Assembly: GCA_029582155.1 (NCBI GenBank)
Contig: CM055909.1
Span: 20,246,798 to 20,310,797, forward strand
Direction of reading: 5' to 3'
Source of the DNA: Panopea generosa
Taxonomy: Eukaryota; Mollusca; Bivalvia; Adapedonta; Hiatellidae
Length of the DNA: 64,000 bases
Position 1 is the stretch's first letter, and every line of letters begins with the position of its first letter. A model generated the notes under the pieces. The model did no database searches, had not been told where the DNA came from, and was given only the letters and a program-made list of their open reading frames with translations. This document shows positions 51,479-61,660 of this stretch, piece by piece. Both the position numbers and the translations under genes were made by a program.

Positions 51479-51759
51479 TCTTTTAATTTAGACTGGCCCG
51501 ATTAGCTCAGTCGGTTTCGCGTCTGACTATCAATCCAGGGGTCGTGAGTTTAAATCCCCCGCCTGGCAACAGTCTCCGTAATGATTGATATACGACATTG
51601 TGTCTCATTATCATTCGTCTCTCACCACTGATTCAAGTGGGAACGTTATCAGATACTTGCGGAGATAGGATGTGCTCGAGTAATGGTCAATCCTAGGAAA
51701 TAGTGATTAGGTTAACTGACAGTCTGTTAGCCCTCGATGCCATAAAAATGACGCTTAGC

Positions 51760-51811
<52 letters not shown>

Positions 51812-51821
51812 TTTTAATTTA
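51479..51821 (+). mobile_element. SINE, family E, with (ATCA)n tail and perfect target duplication
   Basis: The element is 51491-51809. TCTTTTAATTTA (12 bp) flanks it exactly at 51479-51490 and 51810-51821. The head is tRNA-like: GGCCCGATTAGCTCAGTCGG (A box), then GTGAGTTTAAATCCCCCGCC (a B box with changes from GGTTCGAATCC). The body ends in AAAATGACGCTTAGCATTCA and about 11 units of ATCA. The intact duplication and long tail show a fairly recent insertion. It is not a functional tRNA gene: the acceptor and anticodon stems do not pair well. Confidence 0.95.
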
Positions 51822-52727
51822 AAACACCAGCGTGTATTTTTTACGCCGTATTACCGGTTATCGCGCTGGCAGATGACGATCGCATTTGCAGAAAAATGGC
51901 ATATTGAGAGGTACAATTTAGTTCAACGATAAAAAATCAGGAGCACAACTTATTAACAACGGAAAAACACTTGCATGTGTTCATGAATGTAAGTACATGG
52001 TATTTTTCTAAACTTTATTATGTGTTGCTTTAAGAAAGACATCTCTTCTTAAACTGCATGACTGAGATCGTGAATGCGGAAATTCAACAATTTATCTTTG
52101 TATTCCTTTATTACTTTGATAATGGACTCCTTCGGAGGACCATAATTCAGGGACGTTTCTGCCAAGTATCTAGCTCAAGTGTTATTTAATTTGGAATAGA
52201 ACGGTTTCTATTCGGGAAAATTGGTCAACAAAGTTGACAGATAGTTTTGGCTGAATATATCGGCTATAGCAGATTCCGAATGACAATCATGGTGATCAAT
52301 ATAATTGTCACAATTCAGCTTTTGATAGGATGTGCACCACTCCCTTCAGGTGTCATCACATAATTGAATTTTGTTCTTTGTTCTGTATAAACTACGGTCT
52401 AGTATTTCCCGGTAAAAATATCATACATACATTTTTTTATAAATGCAGTATTAAGCTACGGATATTCATGTTGGCCGGTGTGTTGTCGGGGTGTGACCGG
52501 TGTGTGATCGGTGTGTGAATGAGAAGTATAGACGATCACACTAATTCATTATATCTCCGCATGTTTTTTTTTAAAACGTAATACTATAATATATGAATAG
52601 TTTTAATCCGAAAACAAAGTTCTTGTTTAATATGTATATAGTAAAATTAGCATGATCTTCGTGACAGAACAGAAAAGAATCATTAAATTGCCCATATGGC
52701 GATCGTATCATTGATAAATGAAACTAT

Positions 52728-52731
<4 letters not shown>
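51822..52731. other. Spacer, no supported gene
   Basis: No domain or repeat is recognised. A small internal repeat of GGTGTGTGATCGGTGTGTGA type lies at 52480-52520. Confidence 0.4.

Positions 52732-52782
<51 letters not shown>
52732..52782 (+). repeat. (TA)n microsatellite
   Basis: About 25 TA units. The IYIYIY frame across it is a by-product. Confidence 0.97.
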
Positions 52783-52788
<6 letters not shown>

Positions 52789-53384
52789 GGCTGCAGAAAC
52801 TAAAACGGTCATAGTTTACATAACCACACATCATATGTTAATAATTATTCGTGCTATCATGCTGACAGTTGCATCTGGCGCAAATACCAGTCTTAATCAA
52901 AGAGGAAATGTCACAGAAAATGTATCAATATTCCTTTTACCGTGTTGGCCGTTCCATGTGGCGCAAATATTTATCTTAATTAAAGAAAAAAAAATATCAC
53001 AGAGAAATACAAGTAGCATATCGTCTATCGTTTATACATTTCAGCCAGGTGTAACAACACACCAGTCACAATTCCATTTTAGTAATTTGCATCAATGCGG
53101 CTGGGTTGGATGTTTAACCTAGCTTCTTCGAGTGTAATTGATGTTACAAATCGAAAAATGGTTGGATAAATAGTTAATCGGATGTGAATTTTAATCGTGT
53201 CCTCGTGAGTTGGACAAAGTAAATGAAATAATAGTTAATTTAAACGGAGGTCGATTTTTACGTTTGTTTTAATTTTGGGGACTTTTAAGTGTTGCAACGA
53301 ACAGAAAAGGTGTTAAATGATCATCGAACCACCAAAAGTATTTAAGAACAATGACATGGTATGTAAGCATGTATATAGGTTTGA
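52783..53384. other. Spacer, no supported gene
   Basis: 52850-53010 contains two loose copies of a segment around GTTGCATCTGGCGCAAATA and GTTCCATGTGGCGCAAATAT, 109 bases apart, each followed by a TAATTAAAGA-like stretch. No gene is recognised. Confidence 0.4.
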
Positions 53385-53545
53385 TCGTCGGTTTGATTGT
53401 GGGTTTGGTCCTCCGCTACGGCTATATGTGGTGTCCTTGAGCAAGACCATTTTTTCCGCATATGCTTTGTACTGGTTCTACCCAAGAAGACTTCGAGCGT
53501 GATTTGTCTAAGTTGTAAGAACTTGTTTCACAATCGATGTAAGTT
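53385..53545 (+). mobile_element. SINE, family B, 5'-truncated
   Basis: It matches the complement of 63650-63860 through GGTGTCCTTGAGCAAGACCA, CCGCATATGCTTTGTACTGG, GAAGACTTCGAGCGTGATTT and CTTGTTTCACAATCGATGTA. The tRNA-like head is eroded. Confidence 0.75.
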
Positions 53546-54829
53546 TAAACTAGATAAAACATTTATCACGCTTCTGTTGTCGATAGGGGCATATCAGCAT
53601 TTCAAACGTTTACTGCAATATATATAGACCTTATTATGCTAAAAAGATAGGGTGGCCGGTGGCTTAATAATCAACGAGACAACACGCCAGAACTATTAAA
53701 CGTCATTGTAGTAAATGCCGTTGATAATGAGTACTCTGATTGGCTTGAATTATATACAAAATTCAAATTACAATCTGAGCTCCTATTTCTTCTTCCAAAA
53801 TATGTAGTATAATTATAGATTATATATAAGTGACAACATAAACAATACAAATAGGCAGTCTGCTCTCGTGTATTTAGATTGCAACAGAAGAAAACACAGA
53901 AGATAACATTGCTTTAGGTGATAAATCAAAGATTCATATCCGTTAGATAAATAAAGTGTCAAAACCACGACAACCCGGTTTGTATCTGCCATAACCGATA
54001 GCATCAGCAACATATATCTGGCTACATTGTCTGTTCCCTATGAGGTATCCGTATTCCTTAAAATAATAAATATTCCACTATCACGATCTAATTCTTACTA
54101 TATATCTTTCTTATAATAACCAATAATACAGTTTAGAACAGTACTATAAACTGTATACAGATTCATGAACAAACAGTGAGAATCTCCTGTTTTTTTTATT
54201 ATCGTTGATATATCTTTTTCTCTAAGGTTGTCAATTCGTCTCGTTAAAGCACGCTTGTCAGTGATACGGTGCGAGTTTATCTATTTCCCTTGTAATAGCT
54301 GCACGACGGTCGAGCAGTGCCACAACCTAGAACAACATACACCGTGTCATGACTTTGGGTGAGGTTTGCTGCACCCGAAGAAACATTCTATATTCCATAG
54401 TGTTAGGTTCACCACTGATCATGTCAAGACGATATTCAGTCTTATAACATGTTTTGAAGACTCCCGAGTAACGCTAATCCTATGCATTGTGTATGTATGG
54501 CTGTGTAGTTGTACAGGCTATATACATGTATGTTTTTTATATGTTTCATCGCCAGTTGGAACTGTTTACTTACTTTTGTATTTTATTTGAACAACTTTTG
54601 TTATATTTAATCTTGCTTCAACTGTTTACTATTAAATATCGGCCACATTTATAATATTTTGTTAAAACTATTCTATTATAATCTACTTTACCTGATTTAT
54701 GATGTACTCCTCTTAATCGAAAAATTGATTGCTGTTTTGTTTTATAGTAACGACAGGTTGTGAGATAGATGTTTCAAGGTTTCACTTGATGCCCGGTCGT
54801 CCACAGTCATCTCCCTACTCGATTCCCAT
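53546..54829. other. AT-rich spacer, no supported gene
   Basis: Short frames at 53813-54013 (minus) and 54366-54590 (plus) lack recognisable domains. Nothing else is seen. Confidence 0.4.
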
Positions 54830-55537
54830 ACAAGCATGAGCAGATATCAATTACCATTACCAAGAATAACGTTCTGATACAAGCATGAGCAGATACCAAT
54901 AACAATTACCAAGAATAACGTTCTGATACAAGCATGAGCAGATATCAATAACAATTACCAAGAATAACGTTCTGATACAAGCATGAGCCGATATTAATAA
55001 CCATTACCAAGAATAACGTTCTGATACAAGCATGAGCAGATATCAATAACAATTACCAAGAATAACGTTCTGATACAAGCATGAGCAAATATCAATAACA
55101 ATTACCAAGAATAACGTTCTGATACAAGCATGAGCAGATACCAATAACAATTACCAAGAATAACGTTCTGATACAAGCATGAGCAGATATAAATAACCAT
55201 TACCAAGAATAACGTTCTGATACAAGCATGAGCAGATATCAATAACAATTACCAAGAATAACGTTCTGATGCAAGCATGAGCAGATATCAATAACAATTA
55301 CCAAGAATAACGTTCTGATACAAGCATGAGCAGATACCAATAACAATTACCAAGAATAACGTTCTGATACAAGCATGAGCAGATATAAATAACCATTACC
55401 AAGAATAACGTTCTGATACAAGCATGAGCAGATATCAATAACAATTACCAAGAATAACGTTCTGATGCAAGCATGAGCAGATATCAATAACAATTACCAA
55501 GAATAACGTTCTGATACAAGCATGAGCCGATATCAAT
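54830..55537 (+). repeat. 49-bp tandem array, about 14.5 copies, with a 4-unit higher-order repeat
   Basis: The unit starts ACAAGCATGAGCAGATATCA and ends CCAAGAATAACGTTCTGAT, at exact 49-bp steps. Copies 7-10 (55124-55319) and 11-14 (55320-55515) carry the same series of variants (ATACCAATAAC, ATATAAATAACC, ATATCAATAAC, then a unit starting GCAAGC), so a 196-bp four-unit block was duplicated. There are no unique spacers, so it is not CRISPR-like. Confidence 0.97.
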
Positions 55538-56365
55538 CAGAAAAGTACTCATTCTCTTTCATTTCATCCATAACATTGTCAACTTAAAATGTGTCCTTTG
55601 AAAATATTACCAATTCTGAATCAGCATTTCTCAAGATTATTCTGATCGTTTTGAAATTAAGTTGAGTATCGCCAATTACCACATAATATAATTATAACTG
55701 AACCTGCTGTTCACGTATCGCTATCAGCATTTATAAACAAAATTAAGTAGTAAAGAACATGCATATAATAATTATTATTATCGAGTCTAATCAAGTCAAA
55801 CTTTTATTAGCATCAACATGTACATGCTCATCGCTATTAGTATGGCTGTCGTTATAACACAATAATTAACAACAAATCCATATACTCACACATTAACACC
55901 CACTCTGCACACTTCACATACGCTGGCTCGCAACACACACCTCACTCTCACGCAACGCAATAATTTGTGGAAAATCAGGATATAACGTACATTTTAGTTT
56001 TTAATGATAGTATTCATCATATCAAATATAAACATTTAATTCATAACATACAATGATAACTGAAATTATACAAATCGATATTGTGACGACAATTATAATC
56101 AATTATAATTTTAGAAGGGCGATAACTTATTGACCAGAAGTCCAGATCAAGTAGATGATTGCAGAATTCTAACATGGTTTATTTAGGGGGGAAATGTCTC
56201 TTATCAGTTTTGTTTGCTAACAGTATCAGCCATAGCATTTCAATGTTATCAGTATCAAATGTAGGCATAACACTGTATACCTTTAGTGATATTCAGTTTG
56301 AGACAGTAGTGTCTTTATTAAATGGATGCTGATAAATATGTTTTTAATCATATGGATAACCAGCT
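55538..56365. other. AT-rich spacer
   Basis: No gene is recognised. A CA-rich stretch lies at about 55880-55960. Confidence 0.45.
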
Positions 56366-56530
56366 CCATTATCTCAGTCGGTAGTGGACGAGATTTACTA
56401 TCGGGGCTGTGGGTTCGATTCCTGGAAATGACCAACTAAAATACTAACACCTGTTCCGATGTGACTTTAAACGGAGGGCTTGTATGACGATGCTGTTCGT
56501 CGAGGACGCTGAATAAGAAGAACAAACTAA
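56366..56530 (+). mobile_element. tRNA-derived SINE, family D
   Basis: The head is tRNA-like: GCTCCATTATCTCAGTCGGT (A box), then TGTGGGTTCGATTCCTGG (B box). The body ends in GAGGACGCTGAATAAGAAGA and an ACAAACTAACAA-like tail. I could not see a clear target duplication. Confidence 0.65.
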
Positions 56531-57189
56531 CAATAGTTTTTTATCTGTATCATGCACTATACCTCACACACCTTAAACGACTAACACTTCTCATGCGACA
56601 CAGCCCATATGGGAAACCGGTAAGTTGATATAAAATATGAACAAATTATGTTGGCATATGCGGAAATATAGGACCAGCTTTAAATTTGACAAAAAATCAT
56701 TCAACACTGATACACTCTCGTCAATTATTATTCGCTCAACAAACGATCAACTAAAATGGCTATTTTAATCCTGGGCGAGAAAATAAAACCGCGATTAAGT
56801 ATTTACGACAATGTGTAATCTGACGATTACTACACCTGTATAACAATGTATTCTCTATCAATAAATCGAGTAAGAAGTGTTCAATTATAAATAGTTATGT
56901 ATGTAGACGAAGCTATGATACATCCACGATTTTTTTTCATGCAACCTTCATTATCTTACTTGAATATTAGTGAGTGTATCATACATTACTTACAGCTACA
57001 TAACCTCCTTGGCTTTCGTGTCGACAAGGAAAATGAATGAGTAACCGGTTTTATACAAGTTTGATTTATTGTACATGCTCTCATTTTCTTGAGCCGCCCC
57101 TCATTATCTAATTATACACATTCTTACCAGTAAGATGATATGCAGATGAGAGGAAGGCGACACATAGACATATATGTCATCTACCAAGA
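56531..57189. other. AT-rich spacer
   Basis: No gene or repeat family is recognised. Confidence 0.45.
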
Positions 57190-57372
57190 CGGAAAAAGAG
57201 TTAATGAATGAATGGATGCATAAATAATGAATCAGTGTAATTCATTATCTGAACGAACAAACAAACGCATAAAATAATGAATGAATTAATAAATGAATGA
57301 ATGAATGAGCAGACGAACGAATGACAGAACGTACGAATGCATGACAGTGAATAAACAAACAAACAAACATGT
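57190..57372 (+). repeat. Degenerate AATG-type simple repeat
   Basis: Patches of (AATG)n and (AAAC)n at 57204-57220, 57275-57308 and 57351-57370, separated by diverged copies of the same kind. Confidence 0.7.
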
Positions 57373-57595
57373 TATTTGTCACCGTTTAGTCAGAAACGCG
57401 CTTGTTCCGACACGCGGTTGGCCGAGATGGCTGTGTCATGTTCAAATCCATGTGGAAAGCTCATTAGTTGGCATTGCCAATCAAACTTGGTTCCATTCGT
57501 CAGATATTATTAAATAAATCTGAGGTACCCATGTTATCTATTGATTTTTTGCCGATAGGGATCACCACCAACGGTCAAGTTGTGGCATATGAGGG
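57373..57595. other. Flank of the LINE 3' end
   Basis: Contains GGCCGAGATGGCTGTGTCAT, which resembles a tRNA-like start, but no B box follows. Nothing else is recognised. Confidence 0.35.
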
Positions 57596-57749
57596 ACAAA
57601 TACAAATACAAATACAAATCCTTTATTTCGTAAATAGAGGCCTCCGGCCCAAATACATATCATTATTTACAAACATTTAGTAGTGTCAAAATATGAAATG
57701 AAATATGGCATACAATTTATGTGGAAATATTTTACAATATTCTTTTCTA

Positions 57750-59939
57750 TTATAATTGTGATTCATTTCGTACCAAAATAAAATGGATATATGCAGCTAG
57801 TTTCCTAAGTTTGAAGGTGTCATTTAGTTGTAGTAGCTGAAAAAAATCTTCTAATTTATTTTCACCGGAATACCAAGACTGTAAACATTGTAGTCTCAGA
57901 TCCGCATATCTCGGACACAGAAAAAATACATGATATTCGTCTTCTATAACGTTTATATTCGCATGAATATAACAATATGTACACTTTCGGTCTTGCCTTT
58001 CAATGTTTTCGTGACGACCAGTTTCTATTTTGAGCTTGTGACTAGAACATCGAAAACGGGCAAGAGATTTTTTATGTAAAAAGGGAATTTCAATACAAAG
58101 ATATTTTTCTGGATTTAATAAAGTTTTGAAATACTTATAAGTGTCACAACGTTTGGATTCTGCAATACTACCATGCCAGTACTGGGTCATGCATTCTGAT
58201 AGGCGTAGTTTAAATGCTAAAATAAACATATTAATATCCCCCACTTCATATGAAATCCAAACATACCCGAATCCATATCGAAACAATAATTTCTTGACAC
58301 TTGAAGCCCAAGTTTTTCTTCCAACATCATCTAAATATTTAAGCATTCTATAACAATGTTTTGGATATCGGTGATTTGGCATATGTATTATTTTACACCA
58401 GTACTTAATGCAATTTGTATGATAAGTAACGCACAAAGGTAGCCTTCCGCACTCGCCGAGCGCTATGCTATTATTTACAGAACTATTAACACCTAAAAAG
58501 TATTTACAAAAATCAGCTTGAACTGACTCAATTGCACTTGAATATTCGTAACCCCATATCTCTGATGCATAACACAATATAGGTTTTACCATTGAATCAA
58601 ACAATTTAAATAGTTCATTATGTAAAAATCGTCCAAATGGCCTTTGATAATTTCGAATAGAATATATAGCTTTTTTGGCCTGTGTCGCAAGTTTGCTTTT
58701 GCCGGAAGTCCACGACAGTTTTGGTGTCAACAGAATGTCCATGAATTTATATAACGACGTTGTTTTTATGAGATTTCCTCTGTACGACCAATTTTCATAT
58801 AAACGAAGTCTGCCACCATTTCTAAATACAATAATTTCAGTTTTCTTAAGATTAATGTTCATGCCTGTAGAAATGCAAAAATCATTTAATACATTTAGTT
58901 GAATCTGTAAATTTGACGCAGTCTCATCTACGCTTGTTACATCATCAGCAAATAATAAATACATGATATCAGGTATATCATTAGAGACAAATATTCCAGT
59001 ACCACAGCGTTCTCTAAATAATGTACAAAGGTCATTGATATAAAGTGAAAATAAAATAGGACTACTTATGTCCCCTTGTCTCGTTCCAATATTACATGGG
59101 AATGGATCAGTAATGCCATTTGGCGTACGTATGGAACATTTAGTTTTACTATATATATATTTAAATACAGATAAAATTTTACCATGAATGCCTTTACGCG
59201 CAATACTATTAAATAATTTATTATGAATTAAAGTGTCGAACGCTTTGTTAAAGTCTACGAAAAGACAGTAAAAACGCCCTCCTTTCTTTGAAATATATTT
59301 TTGTACAAGTGCTTGTAAGGAGAAGATGTTATCTGTTGCAGAATAACCAGATCTGAAGCCTGCTTGCGCCTCATCAATCTTATGTTCACGTTCAGCCCAA
59401 CTGTAAATTTTTTGCGTAGCAATATTAGAAAATATTTTGTACATAATGCTTATTAGCGAAATTCCTCTGTAATTATTTCGGTTGTCTTTTAATCCCGATT
59501 TGTGTATTGGGCATAGAATACTTTCTGACCAAGCATCTGGATAAGTACCGCTATCTAAGATTTTGTTAAATATTTTATTTATATATCGGACAACTTCAGT
59601 TTCCGTATTTTTAAAAAGGTCTGCTCCGATTCCAGAAGGGCCTGAACTTTTACCGGATTTCAATCTCCGGATTCCTGAAATAATGTCTGTGTCTGTAATC
59701 GGGTCATTTAGCACGTCTGCGGTGATGTCAATATTTATCAAAGCATTATCATCTTGTAAATCAAATTCAATATTCGAGTTGTCTTCAATGTATAAAAGTT
59801 TACGGAAATAGTCAATCCATTCTTCATTCGATATATTATACTTTTGATGAGAGAACTGTTTTGATTCTTTAATTTTTTTCCAAAAAGAAGAGGGATTGGT
59901 ACGCGAATCTATTAAATCTTGTCGTTTTTTTTGTTTCAT
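57750..59939 (-). CDS. Reverse transcriptase part of LINE ORF2, 729 open codons
   Basis: RNA-directed DNA polymerase that would copy the element's RNA at a nicked target. Motifs by residue: NNYRGISL (155-162), AQAGFRSGYSATDNIFSLQ (191-209), FVDFNKAFDT (227-236, first catalytic Asp 229), GTRQGDISSPILFSLYIND (285-303), FADD (330-333, catalytic Asp pair 332 and 333). All three catalytic aspartates are kept. The C-terminal C653-x2-C656-x13-H670-x4-C675 pattern is a zinc-knuckle-like tail. The first ATG here is not the true start: homologous sequence continues upstream across a frameshift into 60053-61189. There are no stops in 2.19 kb, so this copy inserted recently compared with the other LINE pieces in the window. 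Confidence 0.9.
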   Translation of the reverse strand: MKQKKRQDLIDSRTNPSSFWKKIKESKQFSHQKYNISNEEWIDYFRKLLYIEDNSNIEFDLQDDNALINIDITADVLNDPITDTDIISGIRRLKSGKSSGPSGIGADLFKNTETEVVRYINKIFNKILDSGTYPDAWSESILCPIHKSGLKDNRNNYRGISLISIMYKIFSNIATQKIYSWAEREHKIDEAQAGFRSGYSATDNIFSLQALVQKYISKKGGRFYCLFVDFNKAFDTLIHNKLFNSIARKGIHGKILSVFKYIYSKTKCSIRTPNGITDPFPCNIGTRQGDISSPILFSLYINDLCTLFRERCGTGIFVSNDIPDIMYLLFADDVTSVDETASNLQIQLNVLNDFCISTGMNINLKKTEIIVFRNGGRLRLYENWSYRGNLIKTTSLYKFMDILLTPKLSWTSGKSKLATQAKKAIYSIRNYQRPFGRFLHNELFKLFDSMVKPILCYASEIWGYEYSSAIESVQADFCKYFLGVNSSVNNSIALGECGRLPLCVTYHTNCIKYWCKIIHMPNHRYPKHCYRMLKYLDDVGRKTWASSVKKLLFRYGFGYVWISYEVGDINMFILAFKLRLSECMTQYWHGSIAESKRCDTYKYFKTLLNPEKYLCIEIPFLHKKSLARFRCSSHKLKIETGRHENIERQDRKCTYCYIHANINVIEDEYHVFFLCPRYADLRLQCLQSWYSGENKLEDFFQLLQLNDTFKLRKLAAYIHFILVRNESQL

Positions 59940-60052
59940 ATTGTCGTTTTTTTTAATTTACATATATTTTTAAAGGCATTTCGTTCATTCTTGTACGTAA
60001 TAAGATCATTTTCTAAACTTGTTCGGAATTTTCGCAGTAATGAATATGTTCT

Positions 60053-61189
60053 TTATTTAAGTGCTTCGCAATCTGCATCCAACCATGGAGGATGTTTGTT
60101 ATGGTTATAATGTTTATTTTTACTACGCATTGATTCAGCTGCAAATTTATATGTGTCTGTCAGCATAATTACTGCTTTATTTATATCAGAGTTTACATAA
60201 TTCATTATATTATCACGAGATGTGCGTAAAAGTTCTCGGAATTTTTCTATAAAAGTATCTCGGTACCTATCTTGCCATCTGTATTTTATATATTCTTTCA
60301 TATTTACAGTAGGTATATTGATCTCAGGACCATTTGGAATATCCCTTTTTGTAGTAAACTTCAACTGACATTTTATTGGAAAATGTACCGAATCGTCACG
60401 ATTTTCAACGTTAAAATCAGAAATATTTGTAAAAAGATCGCTTGATACAATATTGTAGTCACCTACACTAGCTCCATTATTAGCTATACATGTAAAATTA
60501 CCTTTTACATCACCAAAAAGTCTACCATTTAAAATATGCATATTATTACAGCTGCATTATTCAACTAGGGATTTGCCAAAATTGTTATATCTTAAAGAAT
60601 CCATATTATTTCTTGGCATATCAAAGTCATCTCCATCGTAATCTGTGTCTCCAAAAACAAAATTTAAAGTATCGTTAGGTATATAATCACGAAAATCTTT
60701 TGTTCTAGAATTCAGATCTCCTGCCAAAAATATATTACAATCTTGATATATTGATCTTAATTCAAGTATGTTATTCTCTAACAGCAAAATACCAATGTAA
60801 TCAGCTAAATGATCATAAATACTGGAGCCTTCAGGTGACACATATGCAAAATACATAATAATATCATTCACACCTTGAAAACTTGAACGCTCAAGATATA
60901 AAATTACACAATTATTTAAATGATTAAATATACGTTTTACTAGATTTTGTTTGATAAGACAATCTTTAACAAACACTCCTACACCTCCACTATTTCTAAC
61001 AGCATTTGGAGCTTTATTTCGAACACAATCAAAATACGTATAAGATTCTAGAAAGCCAATCAATTCTCCAGTAAAATTACTCCAAGTCTCAACTAAAGCT
61101 ATCATATCGAATTTATACAAGAAGTTCTTTACACCACTATTACCCAAATATTTATTTAAACCTTCAATGTTCCACGTGACAATGTTCAT
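60053..61189 (-). pseudogene. Endonuclease part of LINE ORF2, two nonsense codons
   Basis: Starts at the ATG at 61189 (MNIVTWNIEGL). It shows apurinic-endonuclease motifs: Asn7 in TWNIEG, Glu34 in ALVETW, GGVGVFVKD (68-76), and AGDLNSR with Asp158 and Asn160. A TAA at 60559-60557 follows KSLVE. The same frame continues at once with MHILNGRLFGD, GASVGDYNIVSS and VHFPI (the last-histidine region), then a linker with HPPWLDADCEALK. A second TAA at 60055-60053 interrupts the frame, after which it again continues (RTYSLLRKFRTSLENDL). The protein would nick target DNA to prime reverse transcription. Two single-codon lesions in an otherwise clear frame show recent decay. Confidence 0.87.
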
Positions 61190-61249
61190 AAAATATTCAC
61201 TGTTTATATATGTTAATTCGTTGTCATTTGGTGTGCCTTGGCCCGCTTC

Positions 61250-61636
61250 CTAGTCATCGTTCGATTTTCCGCCCTCAGTCTCGTCTTCGCTTGCCGTTCT
61301 CCTGACGTCATTCGGTCTGCCACCCCTTCCAGTACTACTGGCCAGTCGTGCAGTGTTGACTTCTCGTGACCGCCAACGTGTCCCTGTGCCTCTACCAATC
61401 AAAACAACGCTTTCCGTCTCGTCATCATACCGATACACATTGTTTTCAATTGTAAGTTTATCATATTTTACTACGGCGTATTTACCGCCGTTCCTTGCCT
61501 CAATCATCATTTTCCCGAGCTCACGCCTGTGTCGTTTTACGCGCTCTGTGTAGTCTTGATTGACCGAAAACGGTGATGAACGATCGAATGCTTCAGAGGC
61601 TTTACGTAAAATCTGTTCACGGTCTTTAATGTGCAT
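61250..61636 (-). CDS. C-terminal part of an L1-like ORF1 protein, 5' truncated
   Basis: 128 codons. The first two thirds read IKDREQILRKASEAF, FSVNQDYTERVKRHRRELGK, EARNGGKYAVVKYDKLTIEN. This is the typical C-terminal domain of L1-type ORF1 RNA-binding proteins (a resolving pattern like REKIL...DYS..V...R..L...AR..GK.A....DKL). The remainder is basic and Gly/Arg-rich, then acidic (ETEGGKSNDD). The frame is open a few codons upstream of the ATG (HEHKP), but the RRM and coiled-coil parts are missing, so the 5' end of the element is lost. ORF2 begins about 60 bp after its stop. Confidence 0.75.
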   Translation of the reverse strand: MHIKDREQILRKASEAFDRSSPFSVNQDYTERVKRHRRELGKMMIEARNGGKYAVVKYDKLTIENNVYRYDDETESVVLIGRGTGTRWRSREVNTARLASSTGRGGRPNDVRRTASEDETEGGKSNDD

Positions 61637-61660
61637 TGGTTTATGTTCATGTATGCTGTG

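Larger units (their letters stand above)
57596..61660 (-). mobile_element. 5'-truncated non-LTR retrotransposon (LINE), near-intact
   Basis: Minus-strand order: tail of an L1-like ORF1 (61636-61250), about 60 bp gap, ORF2 with apurinic endonuclease (61189-60557 and on), linker, reverse transcriptase and CCHC-like tail (to 57750), a 130-bp 3' untranslated region, and a 3' tail of four ATTTGT units (57596-57619 in complement). The ORF1 plus ORF2 layout and the hexamer tail are LINE traits; I cannot fix the clade by eye (the ORF1 type hints at L1/Tx1-like). Damage in ORF2: a TAA at 60559-60557, a TAA at 60055-60053 and a frameshift near 59945. The 5' end stops within ORF1, and no target duplication is obvious. 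Confidence 0.9.

Noticed and set aside
51491-51570. Functional tRNA gene
   Set aside because: The A- and B-box-like parts are present, but the acceptor and anticodon stems do not pair, and a SINE body with tail and target duplication follows.
52718-53122. 134-codon frame starting in a TA repeat
   Set aside because: The first part is the (TA)n tract read as IYIYIY. The rest has no recognisable domain.
54830-55537. CRISPR-like array
   Set aside because: Units are directly adjacent, with no unique spacers, and the context is eukaryotic. The same holds for the 34-bp and 22-bp arrays.
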